A stretch of DNA of 64,000 bases from Duganella aceris (GCF_011090165.1 NZ_JAADJT010000006.1:372001-436000), one strand, 5' to 3'; shown: positions 30,111 through 38,211, counted from the stretch's first letter. Program-made: numbers and translations. Notes: generated by a model from the sequence alone, not told the origin.

Positions 30111-30656
30111 CTAGCGTGCGCCGCGCAGCCAGGTGCCGGCCAGCAGCAGTCCGCCGCCCAACGCGGCAGCCATGGCGACGTGGTACCAGCTGCCCAGATA
30201 GAGATAGGCCAGGACGCTGGTGGCGCAGGCGACGCCGCCCAACACGATCCAGCGCGTACCCGTCAACAGTCCGCGCAGCATGATGGCGCCCATGATCATG
30301 CAGGTCCACAGCACTTCGATGGCGCGCAGGTCGGGCCCGATCAGGTAGGAGGCGAGCGCGCCGAACCCGATCACGATCGCGGCGGCGGCCCACAAGCGGC
30401 GGTCGGTGCGGCGTCGCGGCGAGACGTCGAACCGGCGCAGCAAGGGCATCAGCAACGCGGTGACGATGTCGCAGCTGACCAGCACCATCGGCTCGTTGCC
30501 CGGGCAGAAAAAGCAGATCGCATGACCGACCACCAGGATCGCTCCCCACAGCTGCGCGTAGCGGCCGTACTGCGCCAGGTTGAAATACTGCGCGCTGCGG
30601 TGTTCGGTGCGCTCTATGCTGGCGAGCATGTCCTGCGCTTGTTCCTTGGTGATCAT
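30111..30656 (-). CDS. Hypothetical membrane protein cotranscribed with the winged-helix regulator
   Basis: 181 residues with about five hydrophobic segments ([53 protein letters not shown], and two near the C-terminus). The cytoplasmic N-terminus [19 protein letters not shown] resembles the start of small inner-membrane proteins that accompany HTH_27 regulators. The function is unknown; the pairing suggests that the regulator and membrane protein respond to one signal. Start 30656 lies about 24 nt from the predicted transcription start. Confidence 0.75.
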   Translation of the reverse strand: MITKEQAQDMLASIERTEHRSAQYFNLAQYGRYAQLWGAILVVGHAICFFCPGNEPMVLVSCDIVTALLMPLLRRFDVSPRRRTDRRLWAAAAIVIGFGALASYLIGPDLRAIEVLWTCMIMGAIMLRGLLTGTRWIVLGGVACATSVLAYLYLGSWYHVAMAAALGGGLLLAGTWLRGAR

Positions 30657-30671
30657 GTGGCATCCATAGAG

Positions 30672-30692
30672 TACTCTGTAGTGCAGAGTATA
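30672..30692 (-). promoter_or_regulatory. Operator palindrome overlapping the promoter of the membrane protein/regulator operon
   Basis: TACTCTG (30672-30678), spacer TAGTG, then CAGAGTA (30684-30690): a perfect 7-bp inverted repeat. On the minus strand TATACT (30692-30687) fits a -10 box placed about 30 nt before the start codon, so a protein bound here would block transcription. The winged-helix regulator of the operon is the obvious candidate for autorepression. Confidence 0.72.
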
Positions 30693-30808
30693 CTAGGCCG
30701 GGGCCGGGGCGGCGTCAATCAAAATCGGGCACGGCTGGGGCGTCTTGTCCGCGCCGCACTGCCGACGCGGTAAAATGGCTGTTTTTACACACCAGCATTC
30801 CTAATTCA

Positions 30809-32218
30809 ATGACTACTGCATCCGCCAAGCCCGTCCGCACCCGTTTCGCTCCCAGCCCGACCGGCTACCTCCACCTGGGCGGCGCCCGCACGGCGCTGTA
30901 CTCGTGGGCCTTCGCCCGTCACTTCGGCGGCACCTTCGTGCTGCGCATCGAAGACACCGACCTCGAACGCTCGACCCCGGAAGCGGTGCAGGCCATCATC
31001 GAAGGCATGGAGTGGCTGGGCCTGAGCCACGACGAAGGCCCGTTCTACCAGATGCAGCGCATGGACCGTTACCGCGAGGTGGTGGCGCAGATGCTGGAGG
31101 CGGGCAGCGCCTACCATTGCTACTCGTCGCCGGAAGAAGTCGAAGCGATGCGCGAGCGCATGCGCGAGGCCGGCGAGAAGCCGCGCTACGACGGCACCTG
31201 GCGCCCTGAATCGGGCAAGACCTTGCCGGCGATCCCGGCCGACCGCAAGCCGGTGGTGCGCTTCAAGAATCCGCTCGACGGCGAAGTGACCTGGGACGAC
31301 TTCGTCAAAGGCACGATCACCATCGGCAACAAGGAGCTGGACGATCTGGTCATCGCCCGTCCGGACGGCACGCCGACCTATAACTTCTGCGTCGCCGTCG
31401 ACGACTGGGATATGCAGATCAGCCACGTGCTGCGCGGCGACGACCACGTCAACAACACGCCGCGCCAGATCAACATCCTGCGCGCGATCGGCGCGCCGCT
31501 GCCGCTGTACGGCCATCTGCCGATGATCCTCGGCGCCGACGGCCAGAAGATGTCGAAGCGCAAGGACGCGGTCAACGTCATGGAATATCCGGCGCAAGGC
31601 TATCTGCCGGAAGCGATCCTGAACTACCTGGCGCGCCTGGGCTGGAGCCATGGCGACGACGAAGTGTTCTCGATGGAGCAGGTGACCGGGTGGTTCGACG
31701 GCACTCACCTGTCGAACTCGGCGGCGCAATTCAACATCGAAAAACTGAACTGGCTGAACAACCACTATATCAAGCAGGCCGACAACGCCCGCCTGGCCGA
31801 GCTGGCCAAGCCGCGCATGCTGGAAGCCGGCGCGGTGTTCGAGGGCGCGCCCGATCTGCCGTCGGTGCTGGCGCTGATGAAGGAACGCAGCAACACCGTC
31901 AACGAACTGGCCGACGCCGCGATGCTGTTCTTCCGCGCGCCGCAGCCGGACGAGGCCTTGCTGGCGCAACACCTGACCGACGCGGTCAAGCCGGCGCTGG
32001 CGCAATTCGCCGACCGCTGCAAGACGGTGGAGTGGACCAAGGAAGCGCTGGCCGCGATGATCAAGGAAGTGCTGGCCGCCAACACGCTGAAGATGCCGCA
32101 GATCGCCATGCCGCTGCGCCTGATCGTCACCGGTCAATTGCAAACGCCGGCCATCGACGCGGTGTTGCAGATCTTCGGCCGCGAAGCGATCCTGGCGCGT
32201 CTGGCGAAGTTTTTATAA
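30809..32218 (+). CDS. gltX: Glutamyl-tRNA synthetase GltX
   Basis: 469 residues. Class I synthetase charging tRNA-Glu. HIGH-type motif in [18 protein letters not shown] (about 12-29), [12 protein letters not shown] in the active site, KMSKR in [13 protein letters not shown] (about 247-259), and a helical anticodon-binding C-terminal half. The gene lies directly upstream of the array containing tRNA-Glu genes, the substrate of this enzyme. There are 84 bp between the gltX stop and the first tRNA, including a tRNA promoter. Confidence 0.97.
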   Translation: MTTASAKPVRTRFAPSPTGYLHLGGARTALYSWAFARHFGGTFVLRIEDTDLERSTPEAVQAIIEGMEWLGLSHDEGPFYQMQRMDRYREVVAQMLEAGSAYHCYSSPEEVEAMRERMREAGEKPRYDGTWRPESGKTLPAIPADRKPVVRFKNPLDGEVTWDDFVKGTITIGNKELDDLVIARPDGTPTYNFCVAVDDWDMQISHVLRGDDHVNNTPRQINILRAIGAPLPLYGHLPMILGADGQKMSKRKDAVNVMEYPAQGYLPEAILNYLARLGWSHGDDEVFSMEQVTGWFDGTHLSNSAAQFNIEKLNWLNNHYIKQADNARLAELAKPRMLEAGAVFEGAPDLPSVLALMKERSNTVNELADAAMLFFRAPQPDEALLAQHLTDAVKPALAQFADRCKTVEWTKEALAAMIKEVLAANTLKMPQIAMPLRLIVTGQLQTPAIDAVLQIFGREAILARLAKFL

Positions 32219-32232
32219 GCGTGAATTCCGCG

Positions 32233-32264
32233 CTATGCAAAGTTGCAAAAGGGTATTTGCATAG
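32233..32264. promoter_or_regulatory. 9-bp inverted repeat over the -35 box of the tRNA array promoter
   Basis: CTATGCAAA (32233-32241) and TTTGCATAG (32256-32264) are perfect inverted copies 14 nt apart. The right arm contains the TTGCAT -35 element of the tRNA promoter. It has no T-run afterwards, so it is not an intrinsic terminator for gltX. It may be a binding site for a regulator of tRNA transcription. Confidence 0.55.
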
Positions 32265-32284
32265 TGTGGAATCGCTGCTATAAT
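32257..32284 (+). promoter_or_regulatory. Sigma-70 promoter of the tRNA Ala-Glu array
   Basis: TTGCAT (32257-32262), 16-bp spacer and a perfect TATAAT (32279-32284), with the first tRNA starting 19 nt after the -10 box. The sequence after the -10 box is TCTCGCGC-like, compatible with a GC-rich stringent-control discriminator, though that is inference. Confidence 0.8.
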
Positions 32285-32302
32285 CTTGTCTCTCGCGCAA
32301 AC

Positions 32303-32378
<76 letters not shown>

Positions 32379-32410
32379 GTTTGCAGAGGTTGTAGTGCCG
32401 TAGTTCCAGG

Positions 32411-32486
32411 GTCCCCATCGTCTAGAGGCCTAGGACATCACCCTTTCACGGTGAGTACGGGGGTTCGAATCCCCCTGGGGACGCCA
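32411..32486 (+). tRNA. tRNA-Glu(TTC), copy 1
   Basis: 76 nt with encoded CCA, anticodon loop CTTTCAC (TTC). Acceptor GTCCCCA pairs with TGGGGAC. Identical by eye to the four other tRNA-Glu genes in the window. Confidence 0.97.
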
Positions 32487-32530
32487 GCTTCGCCAAAGCT
32501 GTCGAGTAGTAAAAATGTTTTTGCGCCCGG

Positions 32531-32606
<76 letters not shown>

Positions 32607-32639
32607 CTGCGCAGAAACAAGTAGTGCCGTAGTTCCAAG

Positions 32640-32715
32640 GTCCCCATCGTCTAGAGGCCTAGGACATCACCCTTTCACGGTGAGTACGGGGGTTCGAATC
32701 CCCCTGGGGACGCCA
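32640..32715 (+). tRNA. tRNA-Glu(TTC), copy 2
   Basis: 76 nt, identical to copy 1 of tRNA-Glu. The short spacer before it (containing TAGTGCCGTAGTTCCA) is also shared with the spacer before copy 1, showing that whole Ala-Glu units were duplicated. Confidence 0.97.
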
Positions 32716-32771
32716 GCTTGCCACGCTGATGAGTAGTAAAACGTAGTACGACAGAAGACTTTCTGCGCCCG

Positions 32772-32847
<76 letters not shown>

Positions 32848-32869
32848 TTAGCGCAGGAAGCACCGATAT

Positions 32870-32945
32870 GTCCCCATCGTCTAGAGGCCTAGGACATCAC
32901 CCTTTCACGGTGAGTACGGGGGTTCGAATCCCCCTGGGGACGCCA
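32870..32945 (+). tRNA. tRNA-Glu(TTC), copy 3
   Basis: 76 nt, identical to the other copies. Last gene of the six-tRNA array; an intrinsic terminator begins 12 nt after its CCA end. Confidence 0.97.
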
Positions 32946-32956
32946 GGACATCGCAG

Positions 32957-32982
32957 AAGCCGCCCTTGAGCGGCTTTTTTGT
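32957..32982 (+). terminator. Intrinsic terminator of the tRNA array
   Basis: Stem AAGCCGC (32957-32963), loop CCTTGA, stem GCGGCTT (32970-32976), followed by a run of T. It separates the tRNA array from the downstream chemoreceptor. Confidence 0.9.
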
Positions 32983-33048
32983 CGCCTTTTTTTCGCCCGC
33001 GCCGGATGCGCCGCCATTCGGATTTTCGATTTTCTCGATGATAGGGCG

Positions 33049-33075
33049 TCAAACTTTCCGTTTTGTCGCCGATCG
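33049..33075 (+). promoter_or_regulatory. Candidate sigma-28 (FliA) promoter of the second chemoreceptor
   Basis: TCAAACTT (33049-33056), exactly 11 bp, then GCCGATCG (33068-33075). Against the flagellar sigma-28 consensus TAAAGTTT-N11-GCCGATAA this gives 5 of 8 and 6 of 8 matches with the correct spacer, 44 bp before the start codon of a chemoreceptor gene. Confidence 0.7.
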
Positions 33076-33119
33076 TCGCGGCTTCATACTCGCGCCTTTC
33101 CGATTCCATTGGCGCCATC

Positions 33120-34664
33120 ATGAAACTCCGCTTGAAACTTCCGCTTGCCTTCGTCTCCGCCGTGCTGATCGCGCTGGCGGCCGGCCTGGCCGGCATCTTC
33201 AGCCTTCACGGCTCGCTGCTCGATTCCGGCAGGGCGGTGCAGGACAGCTTCGCGCGCGAGCGCGCGGTCGGCTACGTCGCGGTGGCGTTCAAGGCGGAGG
33301 TGCTGCACTGGAAAAATGCGCTGCTGCGCGCCGCCGATCCGGCCGCGCGGGAAGCGCAGTGGCGCGAGCATCAGGGCGCCGCGAGCGAAGTCGATGCCAA
33401 GGTGCGCGCGTTGCTTCCCACATTGGACGGCGAGGCGCGCGGCAAGATGGAGCGCTTTCTGACCCTGCATGATCAACTGCGCAAGCATTACGCCGAGGCG
33501 CATGCGCTGATCGCGACCGCCGGCGTGACCGAAGCCGACGCCAGCGTGCGCGGCATCGACGCCGAACCGGCGCAGCTGCTGGTTGATTCCATCGGCCTGT
33601 TGATGGCGTCCAGCGCCGACATCACCAGTGCGGCGGTCGACGGCGGCAGCCGCACGGTGAAGATCATCACCGTATTGATGCTGACCGTGGCGGCCGGGGC
33701 GATCGCCGCCGGATTGACGTTAAGCCGTTCCATCATCCGTCCGCTGACCGAGGCGGTGGCGGTGGCGCAAGCGATTTCGCAGGGCGACCTGAGCGCCGAA
33801 ATCCAGCCGCGCAGCCGTTGCGAACTGGGTGATCTGATGCGCGCGCTGGGCGACATGAACGCCAGCTTGAGCCGCATCGTCGGCGACGTGCGCGGCGGCA
33901 CCGACACCATCGCCACCGCCTCGTCGCAGATCGAAGCCGGCAACGCCGACTTGTCGTCGCGCACCGAGCAGCAGGCCGGTGCGCTGGAGGAAACCGCGGC
34001 GTCGATGGAGCAGTTGACGGCCACCGTGCGGCAGAACGCCGACAATGCGCGCCAGGCCAGGCAGCTGGCGATCGGCGCATCGGATGTGGCGCAACGCGGC
34101 GGCGCCGTGGTGTCGCAGGTGGTGGAGACGATGGCGGCGATCCAGGAATCGGGCCGGCGCATCGGCGCCATCATCGGCGTGATCGACGGCATCGCCTTCC
34201 AGACCAACATCCTGGCGCTGAATGCGGCGGTGGAGGCGGCCCGCGCCGGCGACCAGGGGCGCGGCTTCGCGGTGGTGGCGACCGAAGTGCGCAGTCTGGC
34301 GCAGCGCAGCCACGACGCCGCCAAGCAGATCAAGCAATTGATCGAGGCGTCGAGCGCGCGCGTGGAGCAGGGCGGCTTGCTGGTGGTTCAGGCGGGCAGC
34401 ACCATGGGCGAGGTGGTCGACAGCGTGCGGCGCGTCAGCGACATCGTCGGCGAGATCAGTCATGCCAGCCAGGAGCAGCGCGCCGGCATCGAGCAGGTGA
34501 ATCAGGCGGTGGCCGAGATGGACCGCGTGACGCAGCAAAACGCCGCGCTGGTGGAGCAGGCCGCCGCCGCCGCGAGCGCGATGCGCGACGAGGCGTCCGT
34601 CCTGGCGCGCACGGTCGGCATCTTCCGCCTGGCGCCGGCAACGTTGTCCGGATACCAATCTTGA
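33120..34664 (+). CDS. Methyl-accepting chemotaxis protein
   Basis: 514 residues from ATG 33120. An N-terminal membrane helix (LPLAFVSAVLIALAAGLAGIF), a periplasmic helical sensor domain (about 35-185), a second membrane helix (about 190-210, IITVLMLTVAAGAIAAGLTL), HAMP, and the signalling domain with the tip [20 protein letters not shown]. It ends LSGYQS with no xWxxF pentapeptide, unlike the receptor at the left edge, so it should depend on other receptors for efficient adaptation. It sits alone between tRNA genes; the predicted sigma-28 promoter would coordinate it with flagellar genes. Confidence 0.95.
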   Translation: MKLRLKLPLAFVSAVLIALAAGLAGIFSLHGSLLDSGRAVQDSFARERAVGYVAVAFKAEVLHWKNALLRAADPAAREAQWREHQGAASEVDAKVRALLPTLDGEARGKMERFLTLHDQLRKHYAEAHALIATAGVTEADASVRGIDAEPAQLLVDSIGLLMASSADITSAAVDGGSRTVKIITVLMLTVAAGAIAAGLTLSRSIIRPLTEAVAVAQAISQGDLSAEIQPRSRCELGDLMRALGDMNASLSRIVGDVRGGTDTIATASSQIEAGNADLSSRTEQQAGALEETAASMEQLTATVRQNADNARQARQLAIGASDVAQRGGAVVSQVVETMAAIQESGRRIGAIIGVIDGIAFQTNILALNAAVEAARAGDQGRGFAVVATEVRSLAQRSHDAAKQIKQLIEASSARVEQGGLLVVQAGSTMGEVVDSVRRVSDIVGEISHASQEQRAGIEQVNQAVAEMDRVTQQNAALVEQAAAAASAMRDEASVLARTVGIFRLAPATLSGYQS

Positions 34665-34696
34665 GGTGAAAATCCAGCAAAAACAAGGGTTTGCTA

Positions 34697-34725
34697 TTGC
34701 CTTCGGCGAATTTCACTGCTATGAT
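34697..34725 (+). promoter_or_regulatory. Sigma-70 promoter of the tRNA-Glu pair
   Basis: TTGCCT (34697-34702), 17-bp spacer, TATGAT (34720-34725). The first tRNA-Glu begins 15 nt after the -10 box. Confidence 0.7.
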
Positions 34726-34740
34726 TCGCGCCTTGGAAAA

Positions 34741-34816
34741 GTCCCCATCGTCTAGAGGCCTAGGACATCACCCTTTCACGGTGAGTACGGGGGTTCGAAT
34801 CCCCCTGGGGACGCCA
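34741..34816 (+). tRNA. tRNA-Glu(TTC), copy 4
   Basis: 76 nt with encoded CCA, identical to the copies in the array upstream. It follows its own promoter and lies 76 bp after the chemoreceptor. Confidence 0.97.
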
Positions 34817-34864
34817 CGATTTTTCCGGTATCATTGAAACACAGGTCAGTACGGACAGATTTCT

Positions 34865-34940
34865 GTCCCCATCGTCTAGAGGCCTAGGACATCACCCTTT
34901 CACGGTGAGTACGGGGGTTCGAATCCCCCTGGGGACGCCA
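34865..34940 (+). tRNA. tRNA-Glu(TTC), copy 5
   Basis: 76 nt, identical to the other tRNA-Glu genes, 48 bp after copy 4 and probably on the same transcript. Confidence 0.97.
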
Positions 34941-34951
34941 GTTGAAGCAGT

Positions 34952-34984
34952 ATGCAAAAAGCCGCCTTGTGCGGCTTTTTGCAT
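34952..34984. terminator. Bidirectional intrinsic terminator between the tRNA-Glu pair and the subtilase operon
   Basis: ATGCAAAAAGCCGC (34952-34965), loop CTTGT, and its exact inverse (34971-34984): a 14-bp stem with A and T tracts on the two sides. It can terminate the tRNA transcript from the left and the subtilase transcript from the right. Confidence 0.9.
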
Positions 34985-34992
34985 TTCCGGGC

Positions 34993-37053
34993 CTACCAGA
35001 CCACACCGCCGAACGGCATCCCGCCCAAGGGGCGCTGCTGATACCACGGCGCATAGGCCGCGTACGCCGCGCGCGCCGCCGCCGTTGCCGGATCCATGGC
35101 GAACGGATCGTAGACGGTGCCGCCGGCCAGCGACTGCGGCGTCATTTGCGTTGCCATCAACGGCGTTATCATCGGCGCCATCATCGGCGCGATCAGGCCC
35201 GCCGCCTGCGGCGCCACCGCGCGTGGCGGCGGCTGCTGGCCGGGCTGCCCTTGCAGTCCCACCGCCATCAGCACATCCGGCAAACCAAAACCGGTGCGGC
35301 TCTGGTCGCCCAGGCTGACGCGGTGCGCGCTGGCGCGGATGATCTGGAACAGCCGCTCGACCCGCTCCGGCCCGCGCGTCTTGTACAGCCCCGTCTGGAA
35401 GTCCGGATGATGCGCGAAGCTCAGCGCGGCCAGGCCGGTGATGTGCGGCGTCGCCATCGAGGTGCCGTCCCACGCCGCGAAATTATTCGGCGGCACGCAC
35501 GAGGTGATCGCCACGCCCGGCCCGCACACCGCGACCTGCGGCCCGAAGCAGCTGAACTTGGCGGTGAAGAAGCCGTAGGCGTCGACGTTGGCGTCAAGCG
35601 TCTGCGCGTGATAGCTGTCGGCCGGGAACTCGTCGAGCTTGCCGATCGCCGCCACCGCCAGCACGTTGGGCGACGATGCCGGATATTGCACCGGTCCGCC
35701 CGAATTGCCCGCCGCGACGATGCACGCGATGCCGGCCCGCTTGGCGCGGACGATCTGCTGCTCCAGCGCCTCCGACACCTCCGCCCCGCCCAGGCTCAGG
35801 TTGACCACGTCGATCTGCTTGTCGATGCAGTATTCCAGCGCGTCGATCAACTGACTGACCTGGCCGCCGGGGAACAGCTTGCAGGCGTGGACCTCCGCGT
35901 CCGGCGCGAAGCCGCGGATGCCGGAGGTGATGTCGGCCGCCGCGATCACGCCGGCGCAATGCGAGCCGTGGCCGAGCGTGTCCTGGTCCCAGCTGTCGGG
36001 ATTGGTCTTCTTGTTGATCACGTCGAAGCCGAAGCGGATGTCGTGCAGGTTGTCGTGCGTGGTGGCGGCGCCGGAATCGATGATGGCGATCTTGATGCCC
36101 TGGCCGCGATACGCGCCGGGCAGTTGATCGAGCCGCATCGCCTTCTGGCCCCAGCCATAGGCGCGCTGGCGCGGGAAGCCCGCCAGCGACGGCCAGTCCG
36201 ACAGCGCGCGCAGCGCCACCACGTTGACCTCGTCGCTACTGATGTCGGGATCGCGCTGGTAGAAGCTCCAGTAGTCCGCCTTGGGTTTGACGTACAGGCC
36301 TTGCACCGTCTGCGCGGTTTCACCGAACAGCGACAAGGTTACGCGGCCGTTGGCGTCGGTGGTGCCGCTGGCCGGCAACAGGCTGCCGAACAGCGACACC
36401 TCGGCGTCGGCCTGCGGCGCGCCGTCCTTGCCGAGCACGCTGATGACGGCGTTCAGCACCGGGCCGTTGCCGGCGGTCGGCGTGACGCCGGTGACCAGGC
36501 CGGGCTGGCGCAGCGACGGCTCCATCAGGCTCAGGTTCTGGTCGCGCTCGACCAGCAGCCGGCCCGCGCCTTGCTGATGCAGCGCGGCCGCTTTCTGCTC
36601 GGTCATGCGCGCCACCAGCACCCCCTGCGAGCCGCCCATGCCGTCGGCCAGCGCGCTGACCACGGACTTGGGACCGACCGTGTCGACCACCTCGATGTCG
36701 CTGCTGTTGCGCAGCGCCGATTCCAGCGTCGAGAATTGCAGCGGCTGGAAGCTCATCGCCTGCAGGCCTTCGGGCGGATGGCGCGGCGCGATCACGAATT
36801 GCTTCTTGCGCGAGCCGATGGCGCGGCCGGCGCCGGTGCCGTCGCCGCGCGATGCGGCATCGCCGCCAGCGCTATCGGCGCCGCCGGTGTGGTCGCCGAA
36901 ACGCGCCTCGCCGGTCGTGCCGACGCTGCCGGCGCCGGAGCTGGAGCCGGTGCGGCGGCCGGTGCTTTCAGTAGGTGGCGCGGCCGACTCGCCGTCGCTG
37001 GAAAAGCTGGGGTCCGACGGCATCGACGCGCCGCCGTTGGGATTCTTGGGCAT
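34993..37053 (-). CDS. S8 family subtilisin-like serine protease
   Basis: 686 residues from ATG 37053 (AAGGAA upstream). An 80-residue Gly/Ser/Thr-rich N-terminus without a signal peptide is followed by a pro-region-like segment (DIEVVDTVGPKS, TEQKAAALHQQG, LLVERDQNLSLM), a beta-sandwich carboxypeptidase-regulatory-like domain (about 190-270) and the catalytic domain: Asp in IKIAIIDSGAATTHD, His in GHGSHCAGVIAA, Asn in VAAGNSGG, Ser in GTSMATPHITG. The C-terminal 75 residues are Pro/Met/Ala-rich and include DPFAMDPATAA, a motif shared with the repeat protein two genes upstream. Last gene of a three-gene operon. The lack of a signal peptide leaves its location open. Confidence 0.92.
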   Translation of the reverse strand: MPKNPNGGASMPSDPSFSSDGESAAPPTESTGRRTGSSSGAGSVGTTGEARFGDHTGGADSAGGDAASRGDGTGAGRAIGSRKKQFVIAPRHPPEGLQAMSFQPLQFSTLESALRNSSDIEVVDTVGPKSVVSALADGMGGSQGVLVARMTEQKAAALHQQGAGRLLVERDQNLSLMEPSLRQPGLVTGVTPTAGNGPVLNAVISVLGKDGAPQADAEVSLFGSLLPASGTTDANGRVTLSLFGETAQTVQGLYVKPKADYWSFYQRDPDISSDEVNVVALRALSDWPSLAGFPRQRAYGWGQKAMRLDQLPGAYRGQGIKIAIIDSGAATTHDNLHDIRFGFDVINKKTNPDSWDQDTLGHGSHCAGVIAAADITSGIRGFAPDAEVHACKLFPGGQVSQLIDALEYCIDKQIDVVNLSLGGAEVSEALEQQIVRAKRAGIACIVAAGNSGGPVQYPASSPNVLAVAAIGKLDEFPADSYHAQTLDANVDAYGFFTAKFSCFGPQVAVCGPGVAITSCVPPNNFAAWDGTSMATPHITGLAALSFAHHPDFQTGLYKTRGPERVERLFQIIRASAHRVSLGDQSRTGFGLPDVLMAVGLQGQPGQQPPPRAVAPQAAGLIAPMMAPMITPLMATQMTPQSLAGGTVYDPFAMDPATAAARAAYAAYAPWYQQRPLGGMPFGGVVW

Positions 37054-37066
37054 GGAGGGATTCCTT

Positions 37067-37357
37067 TCAAAAAGGATCGGCCGGGCCGCCGTCGAACATC
37101 GACAATGGGCGGTCCGGCTCGATGGATAAGTGGTGTGTCGGCGTGCTGGTGCTGCGGAAGTGCTGGTCCAGCACGCGCGCCTTGTCGAGGCTGATTTCAA
37201 CGATGGCCGTGTGCGGCCGGTCGCGCGGGCCGATGGTGTCGACCACCGCGATCTCGGGATCGGTGGCGGCCAGCGCCAGGAAATCGTTCAGCGCGGCGCC
37301 GCCCCGGGAATGGACCAGAAACCGGCCGGTGCTGTTTGCATCGTGTTGGAAGGACAT
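37067..37357 (-). CDS. Small protein resembling the pro-region of the adjacent subtilase
   Basis: 96 residues, AAGGAG before the ATG. The segment EIAVVDTIGPRDRP matches EVVDTVGPKS in the protease, and SLDKARVLDQHF with LSIEPDRPLSMF matches TEQKAAALHQQG with LLVERDQNLSLM, in the same order and similar spacing. It therefore looks like a free-standing copy of the protease pro-region. Known subtilase propeptides and their stand-alone relatives (inhibitor family I9) inhibit or fold their cognate protease. The protease gene follows after 13 bp. No signal peptide. The inhibitory role is inferred. Confidence 0.8.
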   Translation of the reverse strand: MSFQHDANSTGRFLVHSRGGAALNDFLALAATDPEIAVVDTIGPRDRPHTAIVEISLDKARVLDQHFRSTSTPTHHLSIEPDRPLSMFDGGPADPF

Positions 37358-37431
37358 GTGGCTCTCCTTAAAGCAGCGCCCTCCGGCGGCCGCAGCCGTC
37401 GGAGGGCAAGGTCAAACCTGAGGTTGCGGCG

Positions 37432-38211
37432 TCAATGCAGGGTTTGCGCGCCATACAGCGCGTTGGCCTGGTTGGCCATCTGCGCTTGTTGCGCCAGTTG
37501 CGCAAGTTGCGCCAGCTGCGCTTGCTGCGCATAGGCCGCCGTCACCGGATCGGTGGCGAACGGCAGCATGCCGCCCAGCTGCCCGGCGATGCCGCCGATG
37601 GTGTTGCCCAGGCCGGCGTTGCCGAACGCACCGCCGATGGCGCCGCCCAGCGGCTGCGCCACGCTCTTGATGATGTTGCCGAGCCAGCCCTGCGGCGCCA
37701 GCTGCGCCAGCCCTTGCGCCTGCGCGTCCTGTTGGCCCTGGGCGTAAGCCAGAGCCATCGGATCGGCCGAGAACGGCAGCATGCCGCCCAGATGCCCGGC
37801 GATGCCGCCGATGGTGTTGCCCAGGCCGGCGTTACCGAACGCGCCGCCGATGGCGCCGCCCAGCGGCCGCGCCACGCTCTTGATGATATTGCCGAACCAA
37901 CCCTGGGGAGCCAGGCCTTGTTGCTGCAGCTGCTGCAGCTGTTGCAACTGCGCTTCTTGTTGTGCTTGTTGCGCATAGGCCGCGGTGATGGGATCGGCCG
38001 CGAACGGCAGGAAGGAACCGCCGATGCCGCCGGCCGCCTGGCCGATCTGGCGGCCCAGGTTGGCGTTGCCGAACAGACCGCCGATGCCGCGTCCGATCAG
38101 GCCGCCGAGCGGCGCGCCGAGGAGGCCGCCCAGGAAGCCTTGCGGCGCGAGTTGCTGCGGCGCCATTTGCTGTGCCAATTGTTGTGCATAGTATTGTTGA
38201 TACTCATTCAT
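37432..38211 (-). CDS. Glycine-zipper triple-repeat protein
   Basis: 259 residues, AAGGAG before the ATG. After a Gln/Ala-rich N-terminus come three repeats (about residues 21-80, 100-158 and 171-229), each running LAPQGW-GN-IIKSVA-PLGGAIGGAFGNAGLG, then an IGGIAG glycine zipper, and ending LPFAxDPxTAAYAQ. Linkers are Ala/Gln/Leu-rich. Repeats 2 and 3 are nearly identical at DNA level. Glycine-zipper helices of this kind associate with membranes or oligomerise, as in some bacteriocins and holin-like proteins. No signal peptide. It is the first gene of the operon with the pro-region-like protein and subtilase. Function unknown; possibly a processed precursor. Confidence 0.82.
   Translation of the reverse strand: MNEYQQYYAQQLAQQMAPQQLAPQGFLGGLLGAPLGGLIGRGIGGLFGNANLGRQIGQAAGGIGGSFLPFAADPITAAYAQQAQQEAQLQQLQQLQQQGLAPQGWFGNIIKSVARPLGGAIGGAFGNAGLGNTIGGIAGHLGGMLPFSADPMALAYAQGQQDAQAQGLAQLAPQGWLGNIIKSVAQPLGGAIGGAFGNAGLGNTIGGIAGQLGGMLPFATDPVTAAYAQQAQLAQLAQLAQQAQMANQANALYGAQTLH
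37558..37910 (-). repeat. Direct 213-bp-spaced repeats in the glycine-zipper gene
   Basis: The block starting at 37561 and the block starting at 37774 agree almost perfectly over about 130 bp, covering the PLGGAIGG to LPF coding segments of repeats 3 and 2. The 213-bp offset is exactly 71 codons. The high nucleotide identity indicates recent duplication or ongoing gene conversion; repeat 1 is more divergent. Confidence 0.88.

Noticed and set aside
32870..34816. Chemoreceptor flanked by identical tRNA-Glu genes read as an integrated element
   Set aside because: All tRNA copies are full length with their own promoter or transcript, no integrase is present, and the chemoreceptor has normal composition.
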